Positions 1 through 6,330 are shown, counted from the first letter of the stretch. The stretch is DNA of 6,330 nt from DAOPXV01 sp035352535 (GCA_964545075.1 CAZJFS010000219.1:1-6330); one strand, 5' to 3'. Translations and numbers: made by a program. The notes: generated by a model from the sequence alone, not told the origin.

Positions 1-1578
1 AAGTTCTGCACCAATTGCGGCAAACCTTTAAAATCCGCCTCGGCGGCGGAAACTAAACCGGTAAAAAAAGAGCCGAAAGTTCCCAAAAAAGACCCGAAAG
101 ACACCCCCGATTATTATATTAAACGCGGCGATGAACTTTTAGAAAAAAAAGATTATGAAAAAGCCAAGGAAGAATTCAAAACCGCGCTTGAAAAAGATCC
201 TAAAAATGCCGATGCTACGTATAAACTCGCTTTCGCCTATCATAAAGGGAATTATTTCGATCAGGCAGATTCATTCTTCAAAAAATATCTTGAGATCAAC
301 CCTAAATCCGCTGAAGCCCTTTTTTATCTTTCACAAATATGCAGGTTCAATAACGATGCGGTCGGCGAAGCAAAATATCTCAAGGAGGTTGTGGCTAAAA
401 ACCCTGATTTTGCATTGGGTTATAACAACCTCGGTATAATCCACGTAAAAAACAAGGCATACGAAGAAGCCATCACTCACTTTAAAAAAGCGATCGCTAT
501 AAACCCGAAATATTACATTGCAAAAACCAATCTTGCCGCGGCTTATCTTTATAAAAACAGATTCGATGACGCTCAAAAGGAACTTGAAGGCGCTCAGGCC
601 ATAAATCCGGACTTTTACCTTCCTTACTATAACATGGGAATACTTTACAACCTTAAGAACAATATGGACGATGCGATAATCCAGTTTGAAAACGCCATCA
701 AAATAAAAGCGGATCATGTCGAATCCTACGTCAATAAAGGCGCTATATTGAACCGCCTCGGCAAATTCAAGGACGGCGCCGAACTTTTAAAGAGCGCCAC
801 GGATAAGTTTCCAAATTCGTCAGAACTTCACTTAAACCTGGCCGTAAGTTATGAAAAACTTTCGCAGAACGATGATTCGACGGCCGAAAACGGCAAAGCA
901 ACCGCTATAAATTCAAGCTTTAATATAATGAGTTTCCCTAACGGAATATCGCTCGGCGCCATGACCAAATACGATGATGAAAGCCTTCCTCAGATTGAAA
1001 ATAAAAGCCCTCAGTTCGCGGGGTTATCGCTCACATCCACCGTCAGCGAGCTGGATCAGAAATTAAAAACCAAGTTAAATCAGGTTCATGGAGCCGCCGA
1101 GTCCGGAAAAACCGGCGTCGCGACTCCCGAAGAAGCTTATCTGGCCGGCGAAACGCTCTATAAAAAAGCAAAATACGATGAAGCCATGGCTGAATATAAA
1201 AAAGCTATCGAACTTAAAAAAGACTATTTCGAGGCGTTTGAAAAACTTGGGTTGTGCCTGGCTGAACTTGGCAAATATGAAGACGCCATAGAATTTTTAT
1301 CCAAATGCGTAGCCATCAAACCGGATTATGCGCAAGGGTATGTCAACCTGGGCAAAACTTTCGGCGTTAAAGGCGACCGCGCAAAAGAGATTGAGATGCT
1401 GAAAAAGGCCATATCGCTTGATGCTAAAAATAGTGACGCGTACTATTCGATCGGACTTTCCTATAAATCTCAGGGGAAAAAGAAAGAAGCGCTCGAAGCC
1501 CTTCAAAAATACGTAGAAGTATATCCCGACTCACCAAAAAAAGATATGATAGAAAGTCTTATCGAACAGCTTAAATAG
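1..1578 (+). CDS. TPR-repeat protein with N-terminal zinc ribbon (5' partial)
   Basis: The frame is open from the first base to a TAG stop, giving 525 visible residues; the true start lies left of the window. Visible residues 1-10 read KFCTNCGKPL, the second CxxC half of a small zinc ribbon whose first half should be just upstream. A Lys/Pro-rich linker (about 11-36) follows. Roughly seven or eight TPR units cover about 37-307, with typical endings such as AIAINPKY and AQAINPDF; the last unit (about 273-307) is degenerate. Residues about 310-376 form a Ser/Thr-rich non-TPR spacer, and four further TPR units run from about 377 to 515. TPR arrays are protein-interaction scaffolds and no catalytic motif is visible, so partner and pathway are unknown. 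There is no visible membrane segment, and a cytoplasmic location is likely but cannot be settled without the N-terminus. The gene ends 26 bases before the yqeB-like gene, suggesting one transcript. A GTG at 391 behind AAGGAGG is an internal codon, not the start. Confidence 0.93.
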   Translation, partial: KFCTNCGKPLKSASAAETKPVKKEPKVPKKDPKDTPDYYIKRGDELLEKKDYEKAKEEFKTALEKDPKNADATYKLAFAYHKGNYFDQADSFFKKYLEINPKSAEALFYLSQICRFNNDAVGEAKYLKEVVAKNPDFALGYNNLGIIHVKNKAYEEAITHFKKAIAINPKYYIAKTNLAAAYLYKNRFDDAQKELEGAQAINPDFYLPYYNMGILYNLKNNMDDAIIQFENAIKIKADHVESYVNKGAILNRLGKFKDGAELLKSATDKFPNSSELHLNLAVSYEKLSQNDDSTAENGKATAINSSFNIMSFPNGISLGAMTKYDDESLPQIENKSPQFAGLSLTSTVSELDQKLKTKLNQVHGAAESGKTGVATPEEAYLAGETLYKKAKYDEAMAEYKKAIELKKDYFEAFEKLGLCLAELGKYEDAIEFLSKCVAIKPDYAQGYVNLGKTFGVKGDRAKEIEMLKKAISLDAKNSDAYYSIGLSYKSQGKKKEALEALQKYVEVYPDSPKKDMIESLIEQLK

Positions 1579-1604
1579 TGTAATAACAACAGGAAATATT
1601 GCGA

Positions 1605-2435
1605 ATGTATAAGCTTTCATCCATAAAATGCGTTGTAAAAGGCGGCGGCGATCTAGGTTCGGGCGTCGCCTTCAGCCTGTTCAAAGCCGGATTTACTGTC
1701 ATCGTTTTAGACTCGGCCAATCCAACCGCTGTACGCCGGACGGTGGCTTTTTCCACCGCCATAAGCGAGGGCTTTATAGATATCGAAGGCGTCGTAGGAA
1801 AAAAAGCAGTATATAATGAGATCGGGCCCGCAATAGGATTTGAACCATTCGATTATATCCCGGTAATAGCCGATGAAGAATGGAAGACGCTGGAGCGCAT
1901 AAAACCGCATATAACGATCGATTGTATCGTCAATAAAAAGAACTACGGAACAAGAATGGCCGAAGCGCCATTCGTAGTAGCCCTGGGCCCCGGGTTTGAC
2001 GCCGGAACCGACTGTCATGTGGTTATCGAAACCAACCGCGGGCATAATCTTGGCAGAATAATAAAAAAAGGCCCGGCAGCCGAAAATACCGGACGGCCCG
2101 GCAGCGTTAAAGGTTATACGTTCGAACGCGTCATCCGCACCGAACACGAAGGCGTATTTAAAACAGAACGCAGAATCGGCGATTTTGTAAAAAAAGATGA
2201 TATAGTCTGTTATGTAAATAATTATATATTCAGAGCAAAATTCGACGGTTTTATACGCGGGCTTCTTCCCAACGGTATCCGGGTTAAATATTATACGAAA
2301 CTCGGCGACATCGACCCTCGAAACGACAGATCTTATTGCTTTTCAATATCAGATAAATCAAGATCCATAGGCCGCGCCGTGCTTGAAGCGGTCATGGAAA
2401 AACTCAAAGAAACTCCAACCGTCTTCGGACTATAA
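1605..2435 (+). CDS. yqeB: YqeB-family selenium-dependent molybdenum hydroxylase maturation protein
   Basis: The product (276 residues from ATG) matches the EF2563/YqeB family, associated with maturation of selenium-dependent molybdenum hydroxylases such as xanthine, purine or nicotinate dehydrogenases; its exact biochemical step is not established. Visible marks, numbered from this ATG: a Rossmann-like glycine loop GGGDLGSG (13-20), then VLDSANPTAVRRTVAFS (34-50) with the family's P-T-A-x-R-R-T-V-A-F signature, ALGPGFDAG (126-134), ETNRGHNLGRI (142-152), GDIDPR (234-239) and ISDKSRSIG (248-256). Residues about 176-235 resemble a barrel-sandwich (lipoyl-like) fold, with GVF..RIGDFVKKDD and FDGFIRGLLPNG. 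Length is normal for the short form of the family. AGGA at 1591-1594 lies 10 bases before this ATG; an in-frame TTG at 1599 is only 4 bases from it and is less likely. A cytoplasmic location is expected, since there is no signal peptide. The usual partners (SelD, YqeC, hydroxylase subunits) are not in the window. The symbol follows the family name and does not imply identity to E. coli YqeB, which is longer. Confidence 0.92.
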   Translation: MYKLSSIKCVVKGGGDLGSGVAFSLFKAGFTVIVLDSANPTAVRRTVAFSTAISEGFIDIEGVVGKKAVYNEIGPAIGFEPFDYIPVIADEEWKTLERIKPHITIDCIVNKKNYGTRMAEAPFVVALGPGFDAGTDCHVVIETNRGHNLGRIIKKGPAAENTGRPGSVKGYTFERVIRTEHEGVFKTERRIGDFVKKDDIVCYVNNYIFRAKFDGFIRGLLPNGIRVKYYTKLGDIDPRNDRSYCFSISDKSRSIGRAVLEAVMEKLKETPTVFGL

Positions 2436-2463
2436 AACCAACCTGACATCAATCGAATAATTT

Positions 2464-2495
2464 ATTGGAAAACGCAGTTTTATCCCAATTTTATT
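2464..2495 (+). terminator. Weak hairpin, possible terminator of the TPR-yqeB transcript
   Basis: ATTGGAAAAC (2464-2473) can pair with GTTTT (2477-2481) and CCAAT (2485-2489) around a GCA loop, with a 3-base bulge (2482-2484). The 3' arm runs into TTTATT. It lies 28 bases after the yqeB stop and before the next promoter, where a terminator would be expected. The stem is AT-rich and interrupted and the T-run is short, so it may be inefficient or not a terminator at all. Confidence 0.35.
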
Positions 2496-2507
2496 AATCG
2501 TATGGGA

Positions 2508-2536
2508 TTGACAGCATTTTCTATTTTTGCTAAACT
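2508..2536 (+). promoter_or_regulatory. Sigma-70-type promoter with extended -10 for the exported-protein gene
   Basis: A perfect -35 box TTGACA (2508-2513) is followed by a 17-base spacer and TAAACT (2531-2536), which matches 4 of 6 bases of TATAAT. TG at 2528-2529 gives an extended -10 element (TGcTAAACT). The spacer length is optimal. Transcription would start near 2543, giving a leader of about 40 bases before the GTG start at 2583. This argues that the exported-protein gene is transcribed on its own rather than only by read-through from yqeB. Confidence 0.75.
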
Positions 2537-2544
2537 TAAAGTAT

Positions 2545-2582
2545 AAGAGGAATTTTTCCTTTTGAAAGCGAGTTGATGTTTC
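2545..2582 (+). promoter_or_regulatory. Leader with Shine-Dalgarno and a possible 4-codon leader ORF
   Basis: AAGAGGA (2545-2551) is a good ribosome-binding sequence, but it is about 31 bases from the GTG at 2583. At a usable distance of 10 bases it is followed by TTG at 2562, which reads four codons (TTG AAA GCG AGT) and stops at TGA (2574-2576), in the same frame as the main gene and 6 bases before its GTG. Closer to the GTG there is only the imperfect AAGCGAG (2566-2572). The arrangement would allow translational coupling by re-initiation, but it may be chance. Confidence 0.3.
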
Positions 2583-3218
2583 GTGAAAAGAAAAATAGCG
2601 ATTATGTTCTTAATAATTATTATCGGGTTGTTCTATTGCATTACCAATACCGATAGCGCATTCGCGCAAACCGGCAACAACAGAATAGGCCTTTCCCTTG
2701 AATCGAAAGCCGCGGACACTCCTCAGATAACTCGCGGCAGCGCTTATATGAGCGATTTTGACTTTGGAAACCTCATTAAACAGGCTGACGCTTTATTGAC
2801 GCTAAATGATTTTAATAAGGCATACGCGCTTTTAGTGCCTTACGAGGTTTATATATTCGGTTCCATCGACCACTGGACCAATATGGCCCGCTATGACTGG
2901 CGCCTGTGCCAGATTTACGAAAGAAAATGCGATATCATAAATCTGAGATTTTATTTAAGCTGTATAACGGAAACTTCGTTACAGGCCAAACCCACAAAAC
3001 ATCAGTCTCAATATATAGATGTGGTCGACGATAATGGCGTATCTACCGGCAAGTATTATTTTGGCGCCGCATCCGGCCATGATCTTCAGATTCTCACCTG
3101 GGCGCGCGAAAAGCTTCAAATATTAAACCAGAAAATGAAGCCCTTCGGAAGACCGGACCCAAGAATGAAATATGACGGCCAACTCGGAAGACGTTACGGA
3201 AGAACATGCGGATTTTAA
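2583..3218 (+). CDS. Small exported protein of unknown function
   Basis: This 211-residue product is not a family I recognise. Residues 1-28 are a clear Sec signal peptide: KRK at the N-terminus, a hydrophobic core (5-20, rich in Ile) and an AFA cleavage site before Gln29. There is no lipobox (Tyr precedes Cys19), so a soluble periplasmic or secreted protein is likely. The mature part has four Cys (109, 116, 127, 209) that could form disulfides, an amphipathic helical stretch at about 61-130 (KQADALLTLNDFNKAYALL resembles one TPR-like hairpin), and a basic, Gly/Arg-rich tail (189-208). No catalytic motif is evident. GTG at 2583 is chosen because an in-frame TGA lies at 2574-2576 and the signal peptide begins directly at this codon; its own ribosome site is weak. 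The gene has its own promoter at 2508-2536, and its stop overlaps the stop of the opposing large gene. Export and reading frame are well supported, while function is unknown. Confidence 0.82.
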   Translation: MKRKIAIMFLIIIIGLFYCITNTDSAFAQTGNNRIGLSLESKAADTPQITRGSAYMSDFDFGNLIKQADALLTLNDFNKAYALLVPYEVYIFGSIDHWTNMARYDWRLCQIYERKCDIINLRFYLSCITETSLQAKPTKHQSQYIDVVDDNGVSTGKYYFGAASGHDLQILTWAREKLQILNQKMKPFGRPDPRMKYDGQLGRRYGRTCGF

Positions 3219-6200
3219 TTTTGTAATTGCTTAAGAAATGCGATCATTTCTTCAACCAAACCGCCTTCTTCGGGAACGGCATTTTTTGCAAGAACATATA
3301 TTTCACAAGCTTCATCGATTTTTTGAATCTGCGTTAATATCGCGGCGTATTTCATGAAAACAGCCTTCTTTTCGCGCGGAGTCTTTACAAGTTCCGCCGC
3401 CTTAAGAAAGGCTGCTTTCATATTGGCGTCATCGCCGCCTTCGGCATAGGCGAATGCAAGAGCCTGCCACGCCGAAGCGTCATCAGGACATTTAACCGTA
3501 AGCTTCTTAAAACCTTCGATCGCGTTCGCCACATATTTTTGGGAGCCGGAAGTTACCCTGCCGAGAGAAAGGTTATAAGCCGTCCGCGCAGCAGCCTTTA
3601 TATATTCAATTTTATCTGGTTTTCCCTTTAAAGCTATTTCAAACTCCGAAAAAGCTTCTAAATAACTACGGCTTTTTTCACAGATCGCGCCTTTCGCATA
3701 ATGAACCTCGTCGTCTTCACCGTCCGATGAAAGTAAAGCATCGAGAAGAGAAACCGGAATCTCAGGAGATCTGAACTCGCTCCCCCAGAAATTAACCAGT
3801 CCGAGTATTTCAGAACGAATATCCTTATGGCTTTTACCGGCAATGCGCGCGGACACGATCCTATTCAGGTTATTCAGATACACGCCATATTCCATGCGCA
3901 CTCTGCTCTGCGAATAGAGCGTGCGGGGCGCGGCGAATTCGATGCTCTGAAAAGCGTCGGTATTTTGAAGCCCTTCGCCAGCATAGAGCCGCGTCTGAAT
4001 ATTGTTCATGAAAAAAAGACTCGCGAAAGTAAGTTCGTTATCGACGCCATATTCTTGAAGTGTTGAAAAAAGGGCCGGGTTGTCTTTAATTCTTTTATAA
4101 TATTGCGAAATTTCATTCGTCAGTTCTTTTCCGGGTTTTTCGGTGGGAATACTCACGGCATAAACATCGCCCATGAAATTAGACCACAATTCAGCGTCTT
4201 TAAATACCGCAAGATATGTCCTGAGGATAAGTTTATAAATCTCTTCGGAGCTTTCATATGTCTGAACCCACATAAGCATAACGCCGCCCGGATTTAATTT
4301 ATTTTTACAGACTTCGAAAAAATCCCTTGTAAAAAGCGATCCGATACCGGCAATCCATGGATTCGACGGTTCCGATATTATCGCGTCGAATTTTTCGGGC
4401 GACGCGAGCATAAAGCTTCTCGCGTCGTTTATTACTATAGACACTCTTTTATCGTTTGAATAAAACTTGTATATATCGGTGAAACATCGCGCAGCCTCAA
4501 CGACTTCCGGCGATATTTCAATACATGTGATCTTCTCGATCTCCTTGAACTTGCAAAGAGCCGCGAGAGTGGTTCCAGTCCCCATGCCAATAACCGCTAC
4601 TCTTTTAGGTGATACTGTTTTTAAAATGGGGATGACTCCGATAAGATACTGAGTCAGCATATCGCCCTTTAATGTCGAACCGTCTGTTTTTCCGTTAATG
4701 CGAAGATCTATTATCCCATCATTTTTATTGCGGGATACGCTAACCGTGGCGGAAACGCCTTCCTTGTAATAAAGTTCCTGCTGGGAAGCCGTAAGCTGGC
4801 GCAGATCGTTTTCGGAAACTCGAGTTTTCCTGTAAAAACTTCCAACATTAAGCATTTTTCTGTCCCATTCAGGGGTAAAAAATGCGGCGGGTGAAATTAA
4901 AAATATTAATATAACGGCTATTTTACGAAAAGCGTCATTGTTTTTGAACGCATCCCGCTTTTCAGCCCAAAATGCCGCCGCGGCTATAAAAAAAAGCGCC
5001 GTCGAACCAAGAGCGATAGTCGATCTGAGACCCGCCGCCGGAAGGATAAAAAGTCCGGTCAGAAAAGATCCGAGGATGCAACCGAAAGTGTTGTATGAAT
5101 AAAGCTTTCCGATGGCGTTTCCGGCGCCAGGAAGGCCGTCCGACGCATTAAAGCTCATCCTGACCGCCGATACCGCGGCCGGAAACGCCGCGCCGGCCAT
5201 CAAGGCCGGCGGCGCCATAACGATGGCGCATATCGTAAAAGCGGCGAGCTGATAAAGCGGATAGGGAATGTTTCCGCCCGAAGTCATGGAAATAAAAAGA
5301 ACCGGAAGCCGGTCGTAAAGCGAGACGCCGGCGAGGATATATAGCGCCGAAATCAGTTCCAGCGCGCCGAAAAGTGCGAGCGGACGTCGAGTTCTATCGA
5401 CGAGCGATCCGGCCGCGAGCGATCCGATCGCGAGGAACAAAATAAAAGTGAAAAGCATCATTGAAAACGAATATGTGGACGAACCGAGGATGAGCACCAG
5501 AACACGGGTCCATGCGATCTCTAAAAGCATCGAAACGAAGCCGGCGCCCATAAAAAGCCAGAACACTGCTTTCGAACCGAACGCGCCGCCGTCAGTTATC
5601 AGGCCGGCAGAACCCTCGACGCCGGGCGTATCCGATAAAACCGCAGCGTTTGACGCAAGTAACGGAGAATGAGTTTCATCCGCTATGTCAAACGCCTTAG
5701 AAAAAAGCATCATAAAAGTTCCGCACGCGATATTTCCGGCGCAGGCTATATTCATAGTTAATTCCGAACCGAACTCCTCGAGCATATAAAATCCGCATAA
5801 TATGCAACCCGCGGCGCCTCCAAGGCTGTTCAAAAAATATATAAGGCCGGCGCTTTTGCCGCGGCTTTCAAAATTTTTTACGACGAGTCTCGACATGGCT
5901 GGAAAAGTGGCTCCCATCATGGTGGTCGGAATTATTATCATGGCGAGCGAGGATAAGAATTTAAAAGCAAGCTCGGCGGAACCCGAAGAAATATAAGGAA
6001 AGGCGAATATAAAAACTTCCTTATAAGCTTTCATAAAAAATGGGAACGCGATAGCGAAAACGCCTATTCCGATCTCAAGCCGCGCGTATATTTTAGCGGG
6101 CTCCTTCGCGCGATCGATATATCCGGCCAGAAGCGCCGAACCCAAAGCCAGGCCCGCCATGAACGCGGTAAGGACGGCCGAAATAGCGTAGGTGGTATGG

Positions 6201-6298
6201 CCTAAAACCAGATGAAACTCACGCCCCCATATAATCTCATAACAAAGACCGCAGAAACCCGAGATGAAAAACACTATATAAAGCGCAAGGTTTTTCAA
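3215..6298 (-). CDS. Fused MFS transporter-like / spermidine-synthase-like protein with C-terminal TPR domain
   Basis: The 1027-residue product has three parts. Residues about 8-445 are a multi-pass membrane domain made of two similar halves: GFCGLCYEIIWGR (14-26) and GFVSMLLEIAWTR (253-265), both followed by an LG.(T/S)TY segment and a GS..AG..(I/V)DR segment. A polar linker (201-243) joins the halves. One or two further membrane helices precede residue 475. Residues about 505-720 are a spermidine-synthase-like Rossmann domain: YYKEGVSATVSV (511-522), VIGMGTGTT (569-577), IEIS (593-596), NDARSF (624-629) and SEPSNPW (642-648). Residues about 863-1011 look like degenerate TPR units. The order matches the known 'fused MFS/spermidine synthase' proteins, whose substrates are, as far as I know, not established. 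The canonical GGGDGG and DSxDP catalytic motifs are replaced, so true spermidine synthesis is doubtful. The inner membrane is the expected location. TTG at 6298 is the start: AAAGGA lies 6 bases upstream and an in-frame TAA comes immediately before it. The promoter lies outside the window. Confidence 0.95.
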   Translation of the reverse strand: MKNLALYIVFFISGFCGLCYEIIWGREFHLVLGHTTYAISAVLTAFMAGLALGSALLAGYIDRAKEPAKIYARLEIGIGVFAIAFPFFMKAYKEVFIFAFPYISSGSAELAFKFLSSLAMIIIPTTMMGATFPAMSRLVVKNFESRGKSAGLIYFLNSLGGAAGCILCGFYMLEEFGSELTMNIACAGNIACGTFMMLFSKAFDIADETHSPLLASNAAVLSDTPGVEGSAGLITDGGAFGSKAVFWLFMGAGFVSMLLEIAWTRVLVLILGSSTYSFSMMLFTFILFLAIGSLAAGSLVDRTRRPLALFGALELISALYILAGVSLYDRLPVLFISMTSGGNIPYPLYQLAAFTICAIVMAPPALMAGAAFPAAVSAVRMSFNASDGLPGAGNAIGKLYSYNTFGCILGSFLTGLFILPAAGLRSTIALGSTALFFIAAAAFWAEKRDAFKNNDAFRKIAVILIFLISPAAFFTPEWDRKMLNVGSFYRKTRVSENDLRQLTASQQELYYKEGVSATVSVSRNKNDGIIDLRINGKTDGSTLKGDMLTQYLIGVIPILKTVSPKRVAVIGMGTGTTLAALCKFKEIEKITCIEISPEVVEAARCFTDIYKFYSNDKRVSIVINDARSFMLASPEKFDAIISEPSNPWIAGIGSLFTRDFFEVCKNKLNPGGVMLMWVQTYESSEEIYKLILRTYLAVFKDAELWSNFMGDVYAVSIPTEKPGKELTNEISQYYKRIKDNPALFSTLQEYGVDNELTFASLFFMNNIQTRLYAGEGLQNTDAFQSIEFAAPRTLYSQSRVRMEYGVYLNNLNRIVSARIAGKSHKDIRSEILGLVNFWGSEFRSPEIPVSLLDALLSSDGEDDEVHYAKGAICEKSRSYLEAFSEFEIALKGKPDKIEYIKAAARTAYNLSLGRVTSGSQKYVANAIEGFKKLTVKCPDDASAWQALAFAYAEGGDDANMKAAFLKAAELVKTPREKKAVFMKYAAILTQIQKIDEACEIYVLAKNAVPEEGGLVEEMIAFLKQLQN
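3233..3252. other. Perfect 8-bp inverted repeat at the convergent gene ends
   Basis: AAGAAATG (3233-3240) and CATTTCTT (3245-3252) are exact reverse complements around a CGAT loop. The repeat starts 15 bases after the exported-protein stop and lies inside the last codons of the fused gene. No T-run follows it on either strand and only two of the eight pairs are G-C, so it is not a standard terminator. It could act as a 3'-end stabilising hairpin or be chance. Confidence 0.4.
5191..5211. repeat. GC-only 8-bp inverted repeat inside the membrane domain coding region
   Basis: CGCCGGCC (5191-5198) and GGCCGGCG (5204-5211) pair perfectly around a 5-base ATCAA loop. It encodes part of the PALMAGAAFP segment of the second membrane half. 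The surrounding 60 bases (5161-5220) are 44/60 G+C, so the repeat may simply reflect Ala/Gly codons in a GC-rich patch. Confidence 0.45.
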
Positions 6299-6304
6299 TT
6301 AAAA

Positions 6305-6310
6305 TCCTTT
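6305..6310 (-). promoter_or_regulatory. Ribosome-binding site deciding the TTG start of the fused gene
   Basis: Read on the minus strand, AAAGGA is followed by TTTTAA and then TTG at 6298, an ideal 6-base spacing. The codon before TTG is TAA in the same frame, so no longer start is possible. The first ATG-coded methionine lies well inside the membrane domain. This supports a genuine TTG start. Confidence 0.75.
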
Positions 6311-6330
6311 CAGACGTAAAACACGTCGTT

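Noticed and set aside
382..393. AAGGAGG followed by GTG at 391, which could be taken as the start of a 395-residue TPR protein
   Set aside because: The frame is open back to base 1 and encodes TPR units and a zinc-ribbon half upstream of this point. The gap between AAGGAGG and GTG is only 2 bases, too short for a normal start, and the GTG falls inside a TPR unit.
331..717. 128-codon open frame on the minus strand
   Set aside because: It lies wholly inside the TPR gene, has no recognisable domain or ribosome site, and its composition is that expected of an antisense shadow of Lys/Glu/Asn-rich codons.
1707..2147. 146-codon open frame on the minus strand
   Set aside because: It is antisense to the well-supported YqeB-family gene and shows no domain logic of its own.
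2583..2642. Lipoprotein signal around Cys19 of the exported protein
   Set aside because: The residues before the Cys are Leu-Phe-Tyr, which do not fit a lipobox, while AFA before Gln29 is a good type I cleavage site.
3658..5996. Several plus-strand open frames of 60-80 codons opposite the fused gene
   Set aside because: All lie within the coding region of the fused gene, lack recognisable domains and have no ordered spacing, so they look like shadows.
1..6330. Defence system, prophage, insertion sequence or CRISPR array
   Set aside because: No transposase, integrase, nuclease, helicase, toxin or phage structural motif appears in any credible frame, and I saw no regularly spaced direct repeats; the only repeat-like protein sequence is the expected TPR pattern.

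Overview
The window carries four protein genes and almost no free space. I saw no tRNA or rRNA gene, insertion sequence, CRISPR array or phage gene. Base composition is moderate but uneven, with frequent AAA, GAA and ATA codons. Starts include TTG and GTG, and the visible stops are TAG, TAA, TAA and TAA. One gene has a Sec-type signal peptide with a type I cleavage site. One gene belongs to the YqeB family, which is tied to selenium-dependent molybdenum hydroxylases and is found mostly in anaerobes. Together with the TPR-heavy gene set, this suggests an anaerobic, probably uncultured bacterium (Omnitrophota, Elusimicrobiota or a similar deep lineage would fit). That placement is inference and weak.

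Layout, left to right. Positions 1-1578 (+) hold the 3' part of a gene for a TPR-repeat protein that opens with the end of a zinc ribbon. After 26 bases, positions 1605-2435 (+) hold a YqeB-family molybdenum hydroxylase maturation gene, probably in the same operon. Positions 2436-2582 are intergenic, with a weak terminator-like hairpin and a strong sigma-70-type promoter (TTGACA, 17 bases, TGcTAAACT). That promoter drives 2583-3218 (+), a small exported protein of unknown function. Positions 3215-6298 (-) hold a very large membrane protein: a twofold-repeated MFS-like transporter domain, a spermidine-synthase-like Rossmann domain and a C-terminal TPR domain. It converges on the small exported gene, and the two stop codons overlap in a shared TTAA.

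How they may work together. The first two genes look co-transcribed, but no other selenium or molybdenum hydroxylase gene is visible, so the functional link between them is open. The exported protein has its own promoter. The large fused gene is transcribed from beyond the right edge. TPR helices appear in two of the four genes and possibly a third, so protein-protein scaffolding is a common theme, but nothing here proves a shared pathway. I did not find a convincing new multi-gene system. The most interesting points are the altered catalytic motifs and TPR tail of the fused synthase, the isolated yqeB-like gene, the leader mini-ORF ahead of the exported protein, and the overlapping convergent gene ends.
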